From the NCBI RefSeq assembly GCF_009931695.1, contig NZ_CP048000.1:1041001-1105000 (forward strand): DNA of 64,000 bases. Direction: 5' to 3'. The notes beneath the pieces are model-generated. The model ran no database searches and was not told the DNA's origin. It saw only the letters and a list, made by a program, of their open reading frames with translations. Of the stretch, positions 37,627 through 46,031 are shown one piece after another. The position numbers and the translations under genes were made by a program. This stretch comes from Anaerocolumna sedimenticola. GTDB taxonomy: Bacteria > Bacillota > Clostridia > Lachnospirales > Lachnospiraceae. The first letter of the stretch is position 1. Each line of letters begins with the position of its first letter.

Positions 37627-37749
37627 AGTGTATAATAACCTATTTAGCTTTTGCCCGGGACTTCCGCCAGAATACCCTCTGGGCAAACTTTTGACTCACA
37701 GAGTATGATTCGCCCAGTTGTATAAATCTAAATAGTATTATTATACACT
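37627..37749. mobile_element. 123-bp MITE-like element
   Basis: Starts AGTGTATAATAACCTATTTA and ends TAAATAGTATTATTATACACT, giving imperfect terminal inverted repeats of about 21 bp. The interior (GCCCGGGACTTCCGCCAG...) is more GC-rich than its surroundings. No coding capacity. Confidence 0.6.
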
Positions 37750-37846
37750 ATCCACAAAACCTTAAATTAAACCCATAAACAGGGGTTATCTATAATTTAG
37801 GATATTACCCATAACCTAATTTAAAATATAATCTTTTTTTATTTTC

Positions 37847-40495
37847 TTACTCCCCTTTATATGCCTTAATATACAGTTCTTTTAATTCTGATACCAACGG
37901 CATTCTAGGGTTTGCAGTTGTACATTGATCTTCGAAAGCTTTATCAGCAAGTTTATCCACAGCTTGCATGTATTTCTCTTCAGAAATTCCACAATCCTTT
38001 ATGGTTAACGGTATATCCAGCTTCTTTAAAAGTTCCGTTATATTTGATATCAGGCTGGAAATACCCTCTTCTGTGGTATTGCAGGGCAATCTAAGGTATT
38101 TTGCTATTTCCGCATATTTTTCATCCGCAATATAATGTTCATATTTAGGAAATGCCGTAAATTTCGTAGGTTTCGAGGCATTGTACCGAATAACATGAGG
38201 AAGTAAAATAGCATTTGCCCTGCCGTGAGGAATATGGAATTCACCGCCCAATTTATGGGCAAGACTGTGGTTGATTCCCAAAAATGCGTTAGTAAATGCC
38301 ATTCCCGCAATACAGGATGCATTGTGCATTTTCTCCCGGGCAACATGATCATTACCGTTTTTGTATACCTTTGGTAAAAATTCAAATACAAGTTGTATGG
38401 CTTTCATAGCAAGCGCATCTGTATAATCCGAAGCCATCACGGACACATAGGCTTCAATGGCATGGGTTAAAACATCGATACCTGTATCCGCTGTTACATG
38501 AGGGGGCACTGATTGAACAAATTCGGGATCAATAATTGCAACATCAGGTGTAAGCTCATAGTCGGCAAGAGGATATTTCATATCCTTGGACGGATCCGTT
38601 ATTACCGTAAATGAAGTGACTTCCGAACCGGTTCCGGAGGTAGTCGGTATTGCAACCAGCTTGGCTTTATTTCCCAGAGACGGATATTTAAATACCCTTT
38701 TCCGGATATCCATAAACTTCATATGAAGATCTTCAAATTCGATATCCGGATGCTCATAAAATAACCAGATGGCTTTTGCCGCATCTATTACCGAGCCGCC
38801 GCCTAATGCTATGATAACATCGGGCCTGAAAGATTCGGCTGTTTTAAAGCCCTCTAAAACCGTATCAACGGTAGGATCCGGCTGGACTCTGTCAAAAACT
38901 TCTGAATGCACATATTGGTCACTGTTACGTTTTCTTAAATGATACAGTACTTTTTCCACATACCCTAATTTCTCCATGATTTCATCAGTGACGATTAATG
39001 CTTTTGTGATACCCGGCATCTTAGACAGATATTGTACGGAGCCCGGTTGAAAATATATTTTTTCTGGGATTTTGAACCATTGCATATTGTACCTTCTTCT
39101 TGCCACACGTTTTTTGTTAATCAGATTAACAGCAGAAACGTTAGCCGTTGTACTATTTCTGCCAAATGAACCGCAGCCCAGAGTGAGGGATGGCATATTC
39201 GTGTTGTATAAGTCACCTATGGCACCGTGGCTGGAGGGTTGATTTACAATGATACGGCCTGTATTTACCTGTTTTGCAAATTCCGTTATAATTTCTTCAT
39301 TATTAGAGTGGATAACGGCGGAATGGCCGGAGCCGCCAAAATTAATCATTTCAACCGCTCTCTTAATACCTTCTTTGGAATCATCCACTTTATAACATGC
39401 CAGAATCGGACAAAGTTTTTCTCTTGATAACGGATATTCATTCCCAACTCCCTCGACCCTTGCTACCAGGATTTTCGTATCAGCAGGAACTTCAATTCCA
39501 GCCATTTGTGCTATGGTTACAGCAGATTGTCCCACGATCTGGGGATTCATGGCACACTTTTTCTCATCAATTGCAAGCTTTTCAAGTTTTTGCTGATCCT
39601 CTGTATTTACAAAATAACAACCGAGCTTTGTCATATATTCAACTACGGCATCATAAATATCTTTATCAATAATGACTGCCTGCTCGGAAGCGCAAATCAT
39701 ACCATTATCAAATGTCTTGGATAATATTAAATCCGTAACCGCCCTTTTTATATCGGCTGATTTCTCAATATAACAAGGCACATTTCCCGGACCCACCCCT
39801 AATGCGGGCTTTCCGGCACTATAAGCTGCCTTAACCATGGAGGAACCGCCGGTGGCCAAAATTAATGATATTCCATCATTATTCATAAGTGCCTGTGTAC
39901 CATCAATGGACGGCTTATCAATCCATTGGATACAGTCTTTTGGTGCACCGGCTTTAACGGCAGCATCCCGTACGATCTTTGCCGATTCCACACTGCACTG
40001 CTGGGAACTGGGATGGAAAGCAAATATAATGGGGTTCCGGGTTTTTAGGGCAATGATACACTTAAATAACGTTGTTGCAGTAGGATTGGTTACAGGAGTG
40101 ATTCCTGCTATCACTCCTACCGGCTCTGCGATTTCAAAATAATCCTCTTCCTCATTTTCATCAATAATACCCACAGTTTTCTGGTACTTTATACTATGGT
40201 ATATATACTCGGTGGCAAAAAGGTTTTTGACAATCTTGTCTTCATAAACACCCCGTTTTGTCTCTTCAACTGCCATCTTGGCAAGTCTCATATGATTTGA
40301 CAATCCTGCAAGTGCCATCTCTTTCACAATATTGTCTACCTGTTCCTGATTTAATTTAATCATTTCTTTTAGGGCTATTTTTCCCTTTTCCACTAATTTT
40401 TCTATCTCATTTGCAATCTCATTTTCATTTTTACTTTCTCCTACTGCTTTATCGCTAATATCGTTACTATTTTCCTTATTACTTTCATTCTCCAT
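37847..40495 (-). CDS. adhE: Bifunctional acetaldehyde-CoA/alcohol dehydrogenase
   Basis: 882 residues. The N-terminal half is a CoA-acylating aldehyde dehydrogenase (ITPVTNPTATTLFKCI, cofactor site LATGGSSMVKAAYSAGKPALGVGPGN, catalytic Cys in NGMICASEQAV). The C-terminal half is an iron-dependent alcohol dehydrogenase (GGGSVIDAAKAIW, TTSGTGSEVT, DVLTHAIEAYVS, GINHSLAHKLGGEFHIPHGRAN with the metal His residues). It converts acetyl-CoA to ethanol while regenerating NAD+ in fermentation. Length and both active sites are complete. Monocistronic, with 240 bp of upstream region. Confidence 0.97.
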   Translation of the reverse strand: MENESNKENSNDISDKAVGESKNENEIANEIEKLVEKGKIALKEMIKLNQEQVDNIVKEMALAGLSNHMRLAKMAVEETKRGVYEDKIVKNLFATEYIYHSIKYQKTVGIIDENEEEDYFEIAEPVGVIAGITPVTNPTATTLFKCIIALKTRNPIIFAFHPSSQQCSVESAKIVRDAAVKAGAPKDCIQWIDKPSIDGTQALMNNDGISLILATGGSSMVKAAYSAGKPALGVGPGNVPCYIEKSADIKRAVTDLILSKTFDNGMICASEQAVIIDKDIYDAVVEYMTKLGCYFVNTEDQQKLEKLAIDEKKCAMNPQIVGQSAVTIAQMAGIEVPADTKILVARVEGVGNEYPLSREKLCPILACYKVDDSKEGIKRAVEMINFGGSGHSAVIHSNNEEIITEFAKQVNTGRIIVNQPSSHGAIGDLYNTNMPSLTLGCGSFGRNSTTANVSAVNLINKKRVARRRYNMQWFKIPEKIYFQPGSVQYLSKMPGITKALIVTDEIMEKLGYVEKVLYHLRKRNSDQYVHSEVFDRVQPDPTVDTVLEGFKTAESFRPDVIIALGGGSVIDAAKAIWLFYEHPDIEFEDLHMKFMDIRKRVFKYPSLGNKAKLVAIPTTSGTGSEVTSFTVITDPSKDMKYPLADYELTPDVAIIDPEFVQSVPPHVTADTGIDVLTHAIEAYVSVMASDYTDALAMKAIQLVFEFLPKVYKNGNDHVAREKMHNASCIAGMAFTNAFLGINHSLAHKLGGEFHIPHGRANAILLPHVIRYNASKPTKFTAFPKYEHYIADEKYAEIAKYLRLPCNTTEEGISSLISNITELLKKLDIPLTIKDCGISEEKYMQAVDKLADKAFEDQCTTANPRMPLVSELKELYIKAYKGE

Positions 40496-40702
40496 AAGAT
40501 TCTCCTTACTATAGCAATTTTTACAATACTGATATTGTTTGCAAATTATATTTGGTTTATTACAGGTTATTTTTTATTCATAATAAAGATAAATGAATAG
40601 AGAACTAATTTTAACAAATTCTAATAGAACAAATATCAGCATTACGCAGACATAAAATAATAGGTACAGGTTTTATTCGTTTAAAAAATTGATAAATAAT
40701 TC

Positions 40703-40731
40703 TTGACATGCAACCAAAAGGTTGCTAATAT
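40703..40731 (+). promoter_or_regulatory. Promoter with dyad operator giving a leaderless ArsR-type mRNA
   Basis: TTGACA (40703-40708), 17-bp spacer, TAATAT (40726-40731). The spacer is almost entirely the dyad GCAACC-AAAA-GGTTGC. The start codon ATG at 40738 is only 6 bases after the -10, so transcription should begin at or next to the ATG; no ribosome site is present. Confidence 0.75.
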
Positions 40732-40737
40732 AATGAC

Positions 40738-41493
40738 ATGGATAACATATTTAATGCTTTAGGTGATAAGTCTCGTAGATACCTGCTGGATTTACTATAT
40801 GAGAGAAACGGCCAATCTCTCACTGAGTTAAGCTCTAAATTGGATATGTCCAGACAGGCTGTAACTAAGCATCTGAAAATTTTAGAAAGTGCAAATTTAG
40901 TAATACCTGTATGGAAAGGGAAAGAGAAGTTACATTATCTGAATCCCGTTCCATTAAGACTGATTTATTCACGTTGGATAAATAAATTCGATGAAATACG
41001 AATGGAAGGTCTTTATGAACTTAAAAATGAATTGGAAAATACGAATCAGGAGGTTAAAATGAAAGGTTTTATTTATCAAATTGTTATAGCATCCACTGCA
41101 GAAAAGGTATGGGAATCTCTGACTAAACCGGAATTTACGCAAAAGTTCTGGTTTGGCCGCAGCATATCTTCTGACTGGAAAGCAGGTTCAAGTGTATCTG
41201 TTATAACTCCGGAGGGAGAAGAAGAAGTAAAAGGTAAAGTAGTTGAATTTGACCCTTTTAAACGATTATCTTATACATGGCAGACACCGGATGAACAGGA
41301 CAAAGAGCCCACAACTGTTGTTTTCGAACTACAGGAAATGGGACCTATGGTAAAGCTGACTATCTTACATGACATCGATACAGAAAATGCTAAATTCCAG
41401 CAGGCGGCTGCAGGATGGACATTTATCCTTTGCGGTTTAAAGACATTTCTGGAAACCGGAGCACCAATGCCTTCCATGCCTTGGAAAAAGTAA
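40738..41493 (+). CDS. ArsR-type winged-helix regulator fused to SRPBCC (AHSA1) domain
   Basis: 251 residues. The N-terminal part (1-95) is an ArsR helix-turn-helix (ALGDKSRRYLLDLLYERNGQ, LDMSRQAVTKHLKILESANL). The C-terminal part (about 105-245) is an AHSA1/SRPBCC ligand-binding barrel (IVIASTAEKVWESLTKPEFTQKFW, GSSVSVITPEGEEEVKG, GWTFILCGLKTFLETG). Normally these domains are neighbouring genes; fusion is known but less common. It probably senses a hydrophobic ligand and represses its own promoter via the dyad at 40710-40725. Confidence 0.88.
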   Translation: MDNIFNALGDKSRRYLLDLLYERNGQSLTELSSKLDMSRQAVTKHLKILESANLVIPVWKGKEKLHYLNPVPLRLIYSRWINKFDEIRMEGLYELKNELENTNQEVKMKGFIYQIVIASTAEKVWESLTKPEFTQKFWFGRSISSDWKAGSSVSVITPEGEEEVKGKVVEFDPFKRLSYTWQTPDEQDKEPTTVVFELQEMGPMVKLTILHDIDTENAKFQQAAAGWTFILCGLKTFLETGAPMPSMPWKK

Positions 41494-42006
41494 TAAGACT
41501 ATTAATCAGACTTTATTAGGAAAAATGAGATATGATGATTTATCCGGCAAAAGTTCAATTTTAATTTTTGAATGAATACGTGCATATATATATTCATGCT
41601 AATTTATGATGACTTTTGCCGGTTAATCTTTATGGCACCAGATACATATCGTAATGGTGCCATATTTTAATCCAATTCCGAAATCTTCAAAAATCAGTAT
41701 CTTAGTTCTTTATGCTATTATATTTTAATAGCGTTCTTTTTTAACTCCCATCAATTCTTATCCTGCATTACCATAACTTTAATAAGCTTATACTACAGCT
41801 CATGGTATAGCATGCTCAAAAATCCATTAGTGAAGTTACCTATAATATTCCATGATTATTATTTTAATCCAAAAGAGATTGACTAATAAAAAATAAATTA
41901 AAAATAAAACTAAAAATTATTATTTATTTTCTATTGACAAAGACTTGAATAAATAGTAATATTTTTACATGGATTACATTTGTAATCGATAAGGAGGATA
42001 ACTATT
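41494..42006. other. Intergenic region with a palindrome and the BlaI promoter region
   Basis: CCGGCAAAAGT (41544-41554) and ACTTTTGCCGG (41612-41622) bound a 79-bp palindrome with inner GAATGAAT/ATTCAT pairing, a terminator or a small mobile hairpin. The rest is AT-rich up to the promoter TTGACA/TAATAT at 41935-41963. Confidence 0.55.
41973..41988 (+). promoter_or_regulatory. BlaI/MecI-type operator
   Basis: GATTACA-TT-TGTAATC is a perfect dyad around the TACAnnTGTA core bound by BlaI/MecI repressors, just downstream of TTGACA (41935-41940) and TAATAT (41958-41963), and 18 bp upstream of the blaI-like start codon. Confidence 0.82.
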
Positions 42007-42381
42007 ATGGAAAATACCGCAAAAATATCAGATTCTGAATGGGAAGTAATGAAAATTATATGGAAAAATCCTAATTGCACTGCACAGGATATCATTGAGC
42101 AATTAAAAGATAGCCAAAAGTGGAAACCTAAGACAATCAAAACATTAATCAGAAGATTAATCGATAAAAACATTGTTGGATTCGAACAATTTGGCAGGGA
42201 ATATAAATATTACTCTTTAGTAAATGAAGATGAATGCAGAAAAGCTGAAAGTGATTCATTTTTGCAAAGAGTTTATAGTGGTTCATTAAAATCTATGCTT
42301 CTTAACTTGATTGAGAAAGAAAATTTATCGAAAGAAGACATTGAAGATTTAAAGTCTATCCTTAATGAAAGGAAGAAGTAA
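42007..42381 (+). CDS. blaI: BlaI/MecI-family repressor
   Basis: 124 residues: winged-helix domain (ISDSEWEVMKIIWKNPNCTA, WKPKTIKTLIRRLIDKNIVGF) and a C-terminal dimer part (DSFLQRVYSGSLKSMLLNLI). The protein normally dimerises on TACAnnTGTA operators and is cut or released when its M56 partner senses its signal. The operator lies right upstream, and the M56 gene begins 3 bp after its stop. No beta-lactamase or PBP2a gene is in the window, so the controlled output is unknown. Confidence 0.92.
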   Translation: MENTAKISDSEWEVMKIIWKNPNCTAQDIIEQLKDSQKWKPKTIKTLIRRLIDKNIVGFEQFGREYKYYSLVNEDECRKAESDSFLQRVYSGSLKSMLLNLIEKENLSKEDIEDLKSILNERKK

Positions 42382-42383
42382 TA

Positions 42384-44330
42384 ATGAATCTTATTTATAC
42401 ACTATTTTATAAAATAGTTCAATTATCGTTTATGGGAAGCTTTATTGTGGCCTGTATTCTTTTGAGTAAGAAACTAATTAAAGATAGGATTGGAGTTAAG
42501 TTTCAGTATGCAATTTGGTTTATATTAATTTTTCGTTTGATGCTGCTTATTTCACCTTCAAGTAATTTTAGCGTATATAATTATGTACCGGCTTACGAAA
42601 ATACCATGATGAATATTCCCGTTGTCTACCATAATACTGAGAAAACTCCCATTAATGATAATAAAGATGAAAGGGTTGGAAAAACCGATACAAGTAACGG
42701 TGTACCCTTAGAATCATTAAAGAAATCAGAGCTAAAATCTTTTGACCCTATAGCTCTTGCAAAAAAAGTAATTCCATTTATATGGGTATGCGGTGTTTTT
42801 ATTATTGGATCGATAATATTTATCATTAATACTTTATTTTTTAATCGTATCAAGAAATGTCCCCATATAAATGACCCAAGTGTTTTAACTATATTGGATG
42901 ATTGCAAAAACCTGATGAAATTATCAAAAAATATTTGTTTAGTTAAAACCAATGTTGTAAAAACTCCGTGTGTGTTAAATATTATAAAACCAATCATACT
43001 GATACCTGAATATTCATTAGAAAAATTTAATTTAGCAGATCTTAAGTATATACTTTTACATGAGTTAGCACATGTAAAGCGGAAGGATATTTTTATTAAT
43101 TATATAGTTAGCTTATTATGTATCATTTATTGGTTTAATCCATTGATTTGGTATGGATTTCACAAGATGAGAGAAGACAGGGAAATATGTTGTGACTCCC
43201 TTGCACTTTCTTTTTTAAGAGATGATGAAGTAAAAAGCTATGGATTTTCCATAATTAAAATTGCGGAAATATCATTATGGGCGCCATGTCTGCCAGCAGT
43301 GGCAGGCATTATTAATAAAAATTCAAAAATAAAAAGGAGGATCGAAATGATCAAGGTATTCAAAAAAAATTCATACCGATTACCTGCATTTGCTCTTGTA
43401 GTTTTGCTTCTAGCCGGAATAGCCTTCCTTACAGAAGCAACCGAATCAAAGGCAAGCTCAACAGAAGAAATGGCTGGCTCAACAGATGAGACGTCAACAC
43501 ATCAAATCGTAGACAAAATTGATTATCCCTTTGTTGATGATGAAGATGCGGTTGGGAAATGGGAAACCGTTGATTTTGTAAGAGAAATTGAGGATTTTAA
43601 AGTTAACGTAACATCATGGCAGGGAGGTTTATATCTTAAGAGTATCAATCTGCTTCCTAACGGCCAGATGACACAACCCGTTGCCTCCGGAATAACATCG
43701 GATGAAACAACTCCTATTGATTGGATGACCTGGACAAAAGGATATATCATTCATCATGGTGATAAGACCGCCGGTAAATATGCAATAAAAGAAATCGACG
43801 GCTCCAAATATATGTTCTGGGAGTGGAAATCCGGGGATTATACCATAAGAGGTATGAAACCATCTTACTATGTATTAAAACAAGTAACTGGAAGCACAAC
43901 AGAAGAAGTGCCAAACTCAGCGGAAGAGACATCAACACAGCGAATCGTTGATAAAATTGATTATCCCTTTGTCAATGATGAAGATGCGGTTGGGAAATGG
44001 GAAACCGTTGATTTTGTAGAAGAAATCGAGGATTTTAAAGTAAACGAGGTATCATGGCAGGGAGATCCATATCTTCTGAGTATTAATCTGCTTCCTAACG
44101 GTCAGATGACACAACCCGTTGCCGTTGGAATAACATCGGATGAAACAACTCCCGTTGATTGGATGACCTGGACAAAAGGATATATTATTCATCATGGTAA
44201 TAAAACTGCCGGCAAATATACAATAAAAGAAATAGATGGTTCCAAGTATATGTTCTGGGAGTGGAAATCCGGAGATTATACGATAAGAGGTATGAAACCA
44301 TCTTACTATGTATTTAAAAAAGTCAAATAA
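42384..44330 (+). CDS. BlaR1-like M56 metallopeptidase sensor with duplicated C-terminal domain
   Basis: 648 residues. Membrane helices near 10-30, 37-55 and 130-150, then the zinc peptidase segment LLHELAHVKRKD (H226, E227, H230) and REDREICCDSLAL, a further helix (about 330-350), then two tandem copies of a 146-residue extracytoplasmic unit (nt period 438; copies about 43453-43892 and 43893-44330). The units read IVDKIDYPFV, GKWETVDFV, YIIHHG, GSKYMFWEWKSGDYTIRG and replace the penicillin-sensing domain of BlaR1. The signal is thus not a beta-lactam by the usual route. It should cleave or release BlaI. Confidence 0.88.
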   Translation: MNLIYTLFYKIVQLSFMGSFIVACILLSKKLIKDRIGVKFQYAIWFILIFRLMLLISPSSNFSVYNYVPAYENTMMNIPVVYHNTEKTPINDNKDERVGKTDTSNGVPLESLKKSELKSFDPIALAKKVIPFIWVCGVFIIGSIIFIINTLFFNRIKKCPHINDPSVLTILDDCKNLMKLSKNICLVKTNVVKTPCVLNIIKPIILIPEYSLEKFNLADLKYILLHELAHVKRKDIFINYIVSLLCIIYWFNPLIWYGFHKMREDREICCDSLALSFLRDDEVKSYGFSIIKIAEISLWAPCLPAVAGIINKNSKIKRRIEMIKVFKKNSYRLPAFALVVLLLAGIAFLTEATESKASSTEEMAGSTDETSTHQIVDKIDYPFVDDEDAVGKWETVDFVREIEDFKVNVTSWQGGLYLKSINLLPNGQMTQPVASGITSDETTPIDWMTWTKGYIIHHGDKTAGKYAIKEIDGSKYMFWEWKSGDYTIRGMKPSYYVLKQVTGSTTEEVPNSAEETSTQRIVDKIDYPFVNDEDAVGKWETVDFVEEIEDFKVNEVSWQGDPYLLSINLLPNGQMTQPVAVGITSDETTPVDWMTWTKGYIIHHGNKTAGKYTIKEIDGSKYMFWEWKSGDYTIRGMKPSYYVFKKVK

Positions 44331-44412
44331 AATTCGAGATTTGAATTATATAAAAAATAATAAAATTTAGAAGCTGTAAAAAATAGTTTGTAAGTGAAAT
44401 ATTTAAATCGCT

Positions 44413-44452
44413 AAGGCTTTCTATGGTAAATATAAAAATCATAGAAAGCCTT
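44413..44452 (+). terminator. Terminator of the BlaI/M56 operon
   Basis: AAGGCTTTCTAT pairs with ATAGAAAGCCTT around a 15-base loop, then ACATCAT. U-tract weak. Confidence 0.6.
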
Positions 44453-44578
44453 ACATCATATATCGTTCAGACCATACTACGGAACCTATCATTTCCCTCT
44501 GCTTTATACTATTTAGTTTTTTCCAAGCCTCCAGCGTCTCAAAATTAAACCGGCTGGCTTAATTTTGGTCAGAGTAAA

Positions 44579-44854
44579 ATATATAATAATATATTTAATA
44601 AAATATAAACAGTATCCTTGGCCAGATCATAGTCGAATAAAATTCGAGCAAAATTATATCTATACACTGTATTCATAAAATTCGATATGAGAGACCTTTT
44701 GACCCTCGAATCTTATTTAGGTGATTGCAAAACTATATCGTTTTTTGAATATACTATACAATTAATACAATTTCAGCGCTTCAGTTGCTTTCCTGGCAAA
44801 ATTCAGCTCTGAAATTGTATTAATTGCATGGTTTATAAATACATATTCAATTAC
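44579..44854. repeat. MITE fragment plus hairpin element, copy E
   Basis: 44719-44854 is a degenerate copy of the 150-bp hairpin (AGGTGATTGCAAAACTATAT ... TTCAATTAC). Immediately left of it is CCTTTTGACCCTCGAATC (44697-44714), related to the ends of the nested element at 8105. The same two parts sit side by side, in the same relative order, at 36634-36808. Confidence 0.65.
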
Positions 44855-45764
44855 TGTTATTCTTATAATAATTCAGATTCTCTAATGCCCATTCTTTGTT
44901 ATAGAAATGATTGGCCATCGACGCTTTATCACTGGCAGATGCACAATAAGCGGTTCTCTTTCCTTCTTCAAGCTCTTTAAAGAACTCCAGGTACTTCCAC
45001 TTGAATTCTTTAACAAAAGGAGTATTTTTATATGACTCCCTATGAATATTAAAACAGGTATTATTCTTTTTGTCCAGCTTGCACTGATCCTTTACTAAAC
45101 ATTCGGCACAGGTGATATCTTGAGCCATGTCTATCACTATCTGCGAAATCATATTCTGATCGCTCATAAAACCTGCCTTGAAATTGGTGTAATTGACAAT
45201 TCTTGGTGAAATCTCTGCATCACCATAACATGTTTCCTCACTCCAATATCCTATTTCCTTTATTAACTCAGGTCTCATTCCCATACAACATCCGTGTACA
45301 AAATCCAGTAGAACATCTACATATCCATTCTTAAGTTCCAGGTAGGTAACATTATCTTTGGTCTTAGGTATAACTTGAGGGTATATCGGAAAATAAGGCG
45401 CGGTCCTCTGAACGCCCAACAGGCCTACGTCAGGAAATGTATTAAATACATTCATAAAAAGTGTAATCCAATTTTTAGTCTTTATAACCACATCACTGTC
45501 AACAGAAAAAAAGTATTGATTCTCTTTCCTCTTTGAAAGATTCAAATTTAACGCGAATACAGGCCCATAATTCATAACAAGTCGGGTGATTGATTTAATA
45601 CGGCTGTCATTTATTGACTTAATATATTCCCAAGTATCATCTTTGGAATTACTGTCAATGATATGCATTTCAAAGTCTTCTGTCGTTTCAAGGATTGACT
45701 TCAAACTTCTTGCTGTTAAACCAAGACGATTGAACGTAATATAGCTTAAAAAAGGAGGAATCAT
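44847..45764 (-). CDS. GT2-like glycosyltransferase with a C-terminal Cys cluster
   Basis: 305 residues. GT-A fold: FLSYITFNRLGLTARSLKSI, IIDSNSKDDTW and the metal-binding FFSVDSDVVIK (DxD). The acceptor region contains HGCCMGMRPELI and WSEETCYGDAE. After the catalytic domain comes a cysteine array CAECLVKDQCKLDKKNNTC that could bind a metal. A nucleotide-sugar-dependent glycosyltransferase of unknown acceptor. It lies at the border of the tRNA-Cys island. RBS GAAAGGACGG precedes ATG 45764. Confidence 0.8.
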   Translation of the reverse strand: MIPPFLSYITFNRLGLTARSLKSILETTEDFEMHIIDSNSKDDTWEYIKSINDSRIKSITRLVMNYGPVFALNLNLSKRKENQYFFSVDSDVVIKTKNWITLFMNVFNTFPDVGLLGVQRTAPYFPIYPQVIPKTKDNVTYLELKNGYVDVLLDFVHGCCMGMRPELIKEIGYWSEETCYGDAEISPRIVNYTNFKAGFMSDQNMISQIVIDMAQDITCAECLVKDQCKLDKKNNTCFNIHRESYKNTPFVKEFKWKYLEFFKELEEGKRTAYCASASDKASMANHFYNKEWALENLNYYKNNSN

Positions 45765-45890
45765 TTTACCGTCCTTTCAATAAATACCATAGGTAATATT
45801 TAATTACAAACCATATTATGTTGACTTAATTAGAACTGTTACAATATTGTATTTTAAATGCTTATTTATAAAGGGACAGGGATTCCTTTA

Positions 45891-45914
45891 AGCGGCGCCA
45901 ACCAGATTTGAAAT
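45891..45914. other. Degenerate tRNA-Cys attachment site (left boundary of the older element)
   Basis: Matches 21 of 24 bases of the att core at 53523-53546 and 61451-61474. It is followed, as at 53523, by GCATAGAAAGG (45937-45947) and by arm-type repeats TTGCACCTAGTTTACACCTA (45970-45989). Confidence 0.7.
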
Positions 45915-46031
45915 ATTTGAATATTACCAGAAGTCGCATAGAAAGGAGGGTTTTCAATCTCTGATACTGGTTGCACCTAGTTTACACCTATTTTATCTTA
46001 CAAATTTTGGCGAAAATGAAAATGTGAAATC

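Larger units (their letters stand above)
36603..37846. other. 1.2-kb intergenic region with several repeat structures and no credible gene
   Basis: Contains a hairpin element (36634-36782) with an attached MITE-end fragment (36793-36808, GATTTGAGGGTCAAAAG), a terminator-like hairpin at 37228-37262 (TGC..GCAG/CTGC..GGCA), a segment bounded by AGCTAATGC/GCATTAGCT (37340-37419), and a 123-bp MITE (37627-37749). Open frames here are short and lack ribosome sites. Confidence 0.6.

Noticed and set aside
37627..37749. Considered as a riboswitch or small RNA
   Set aside because: The long inverted ends and lack of a downstream terminator or gene fit a MITE better.
42007..44330. Beta-lactam resistance regulon
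   Set aside because: The sensor lacks the penicillin-binding domain and there is no beta-lactamase or altered PBP gene nearby.
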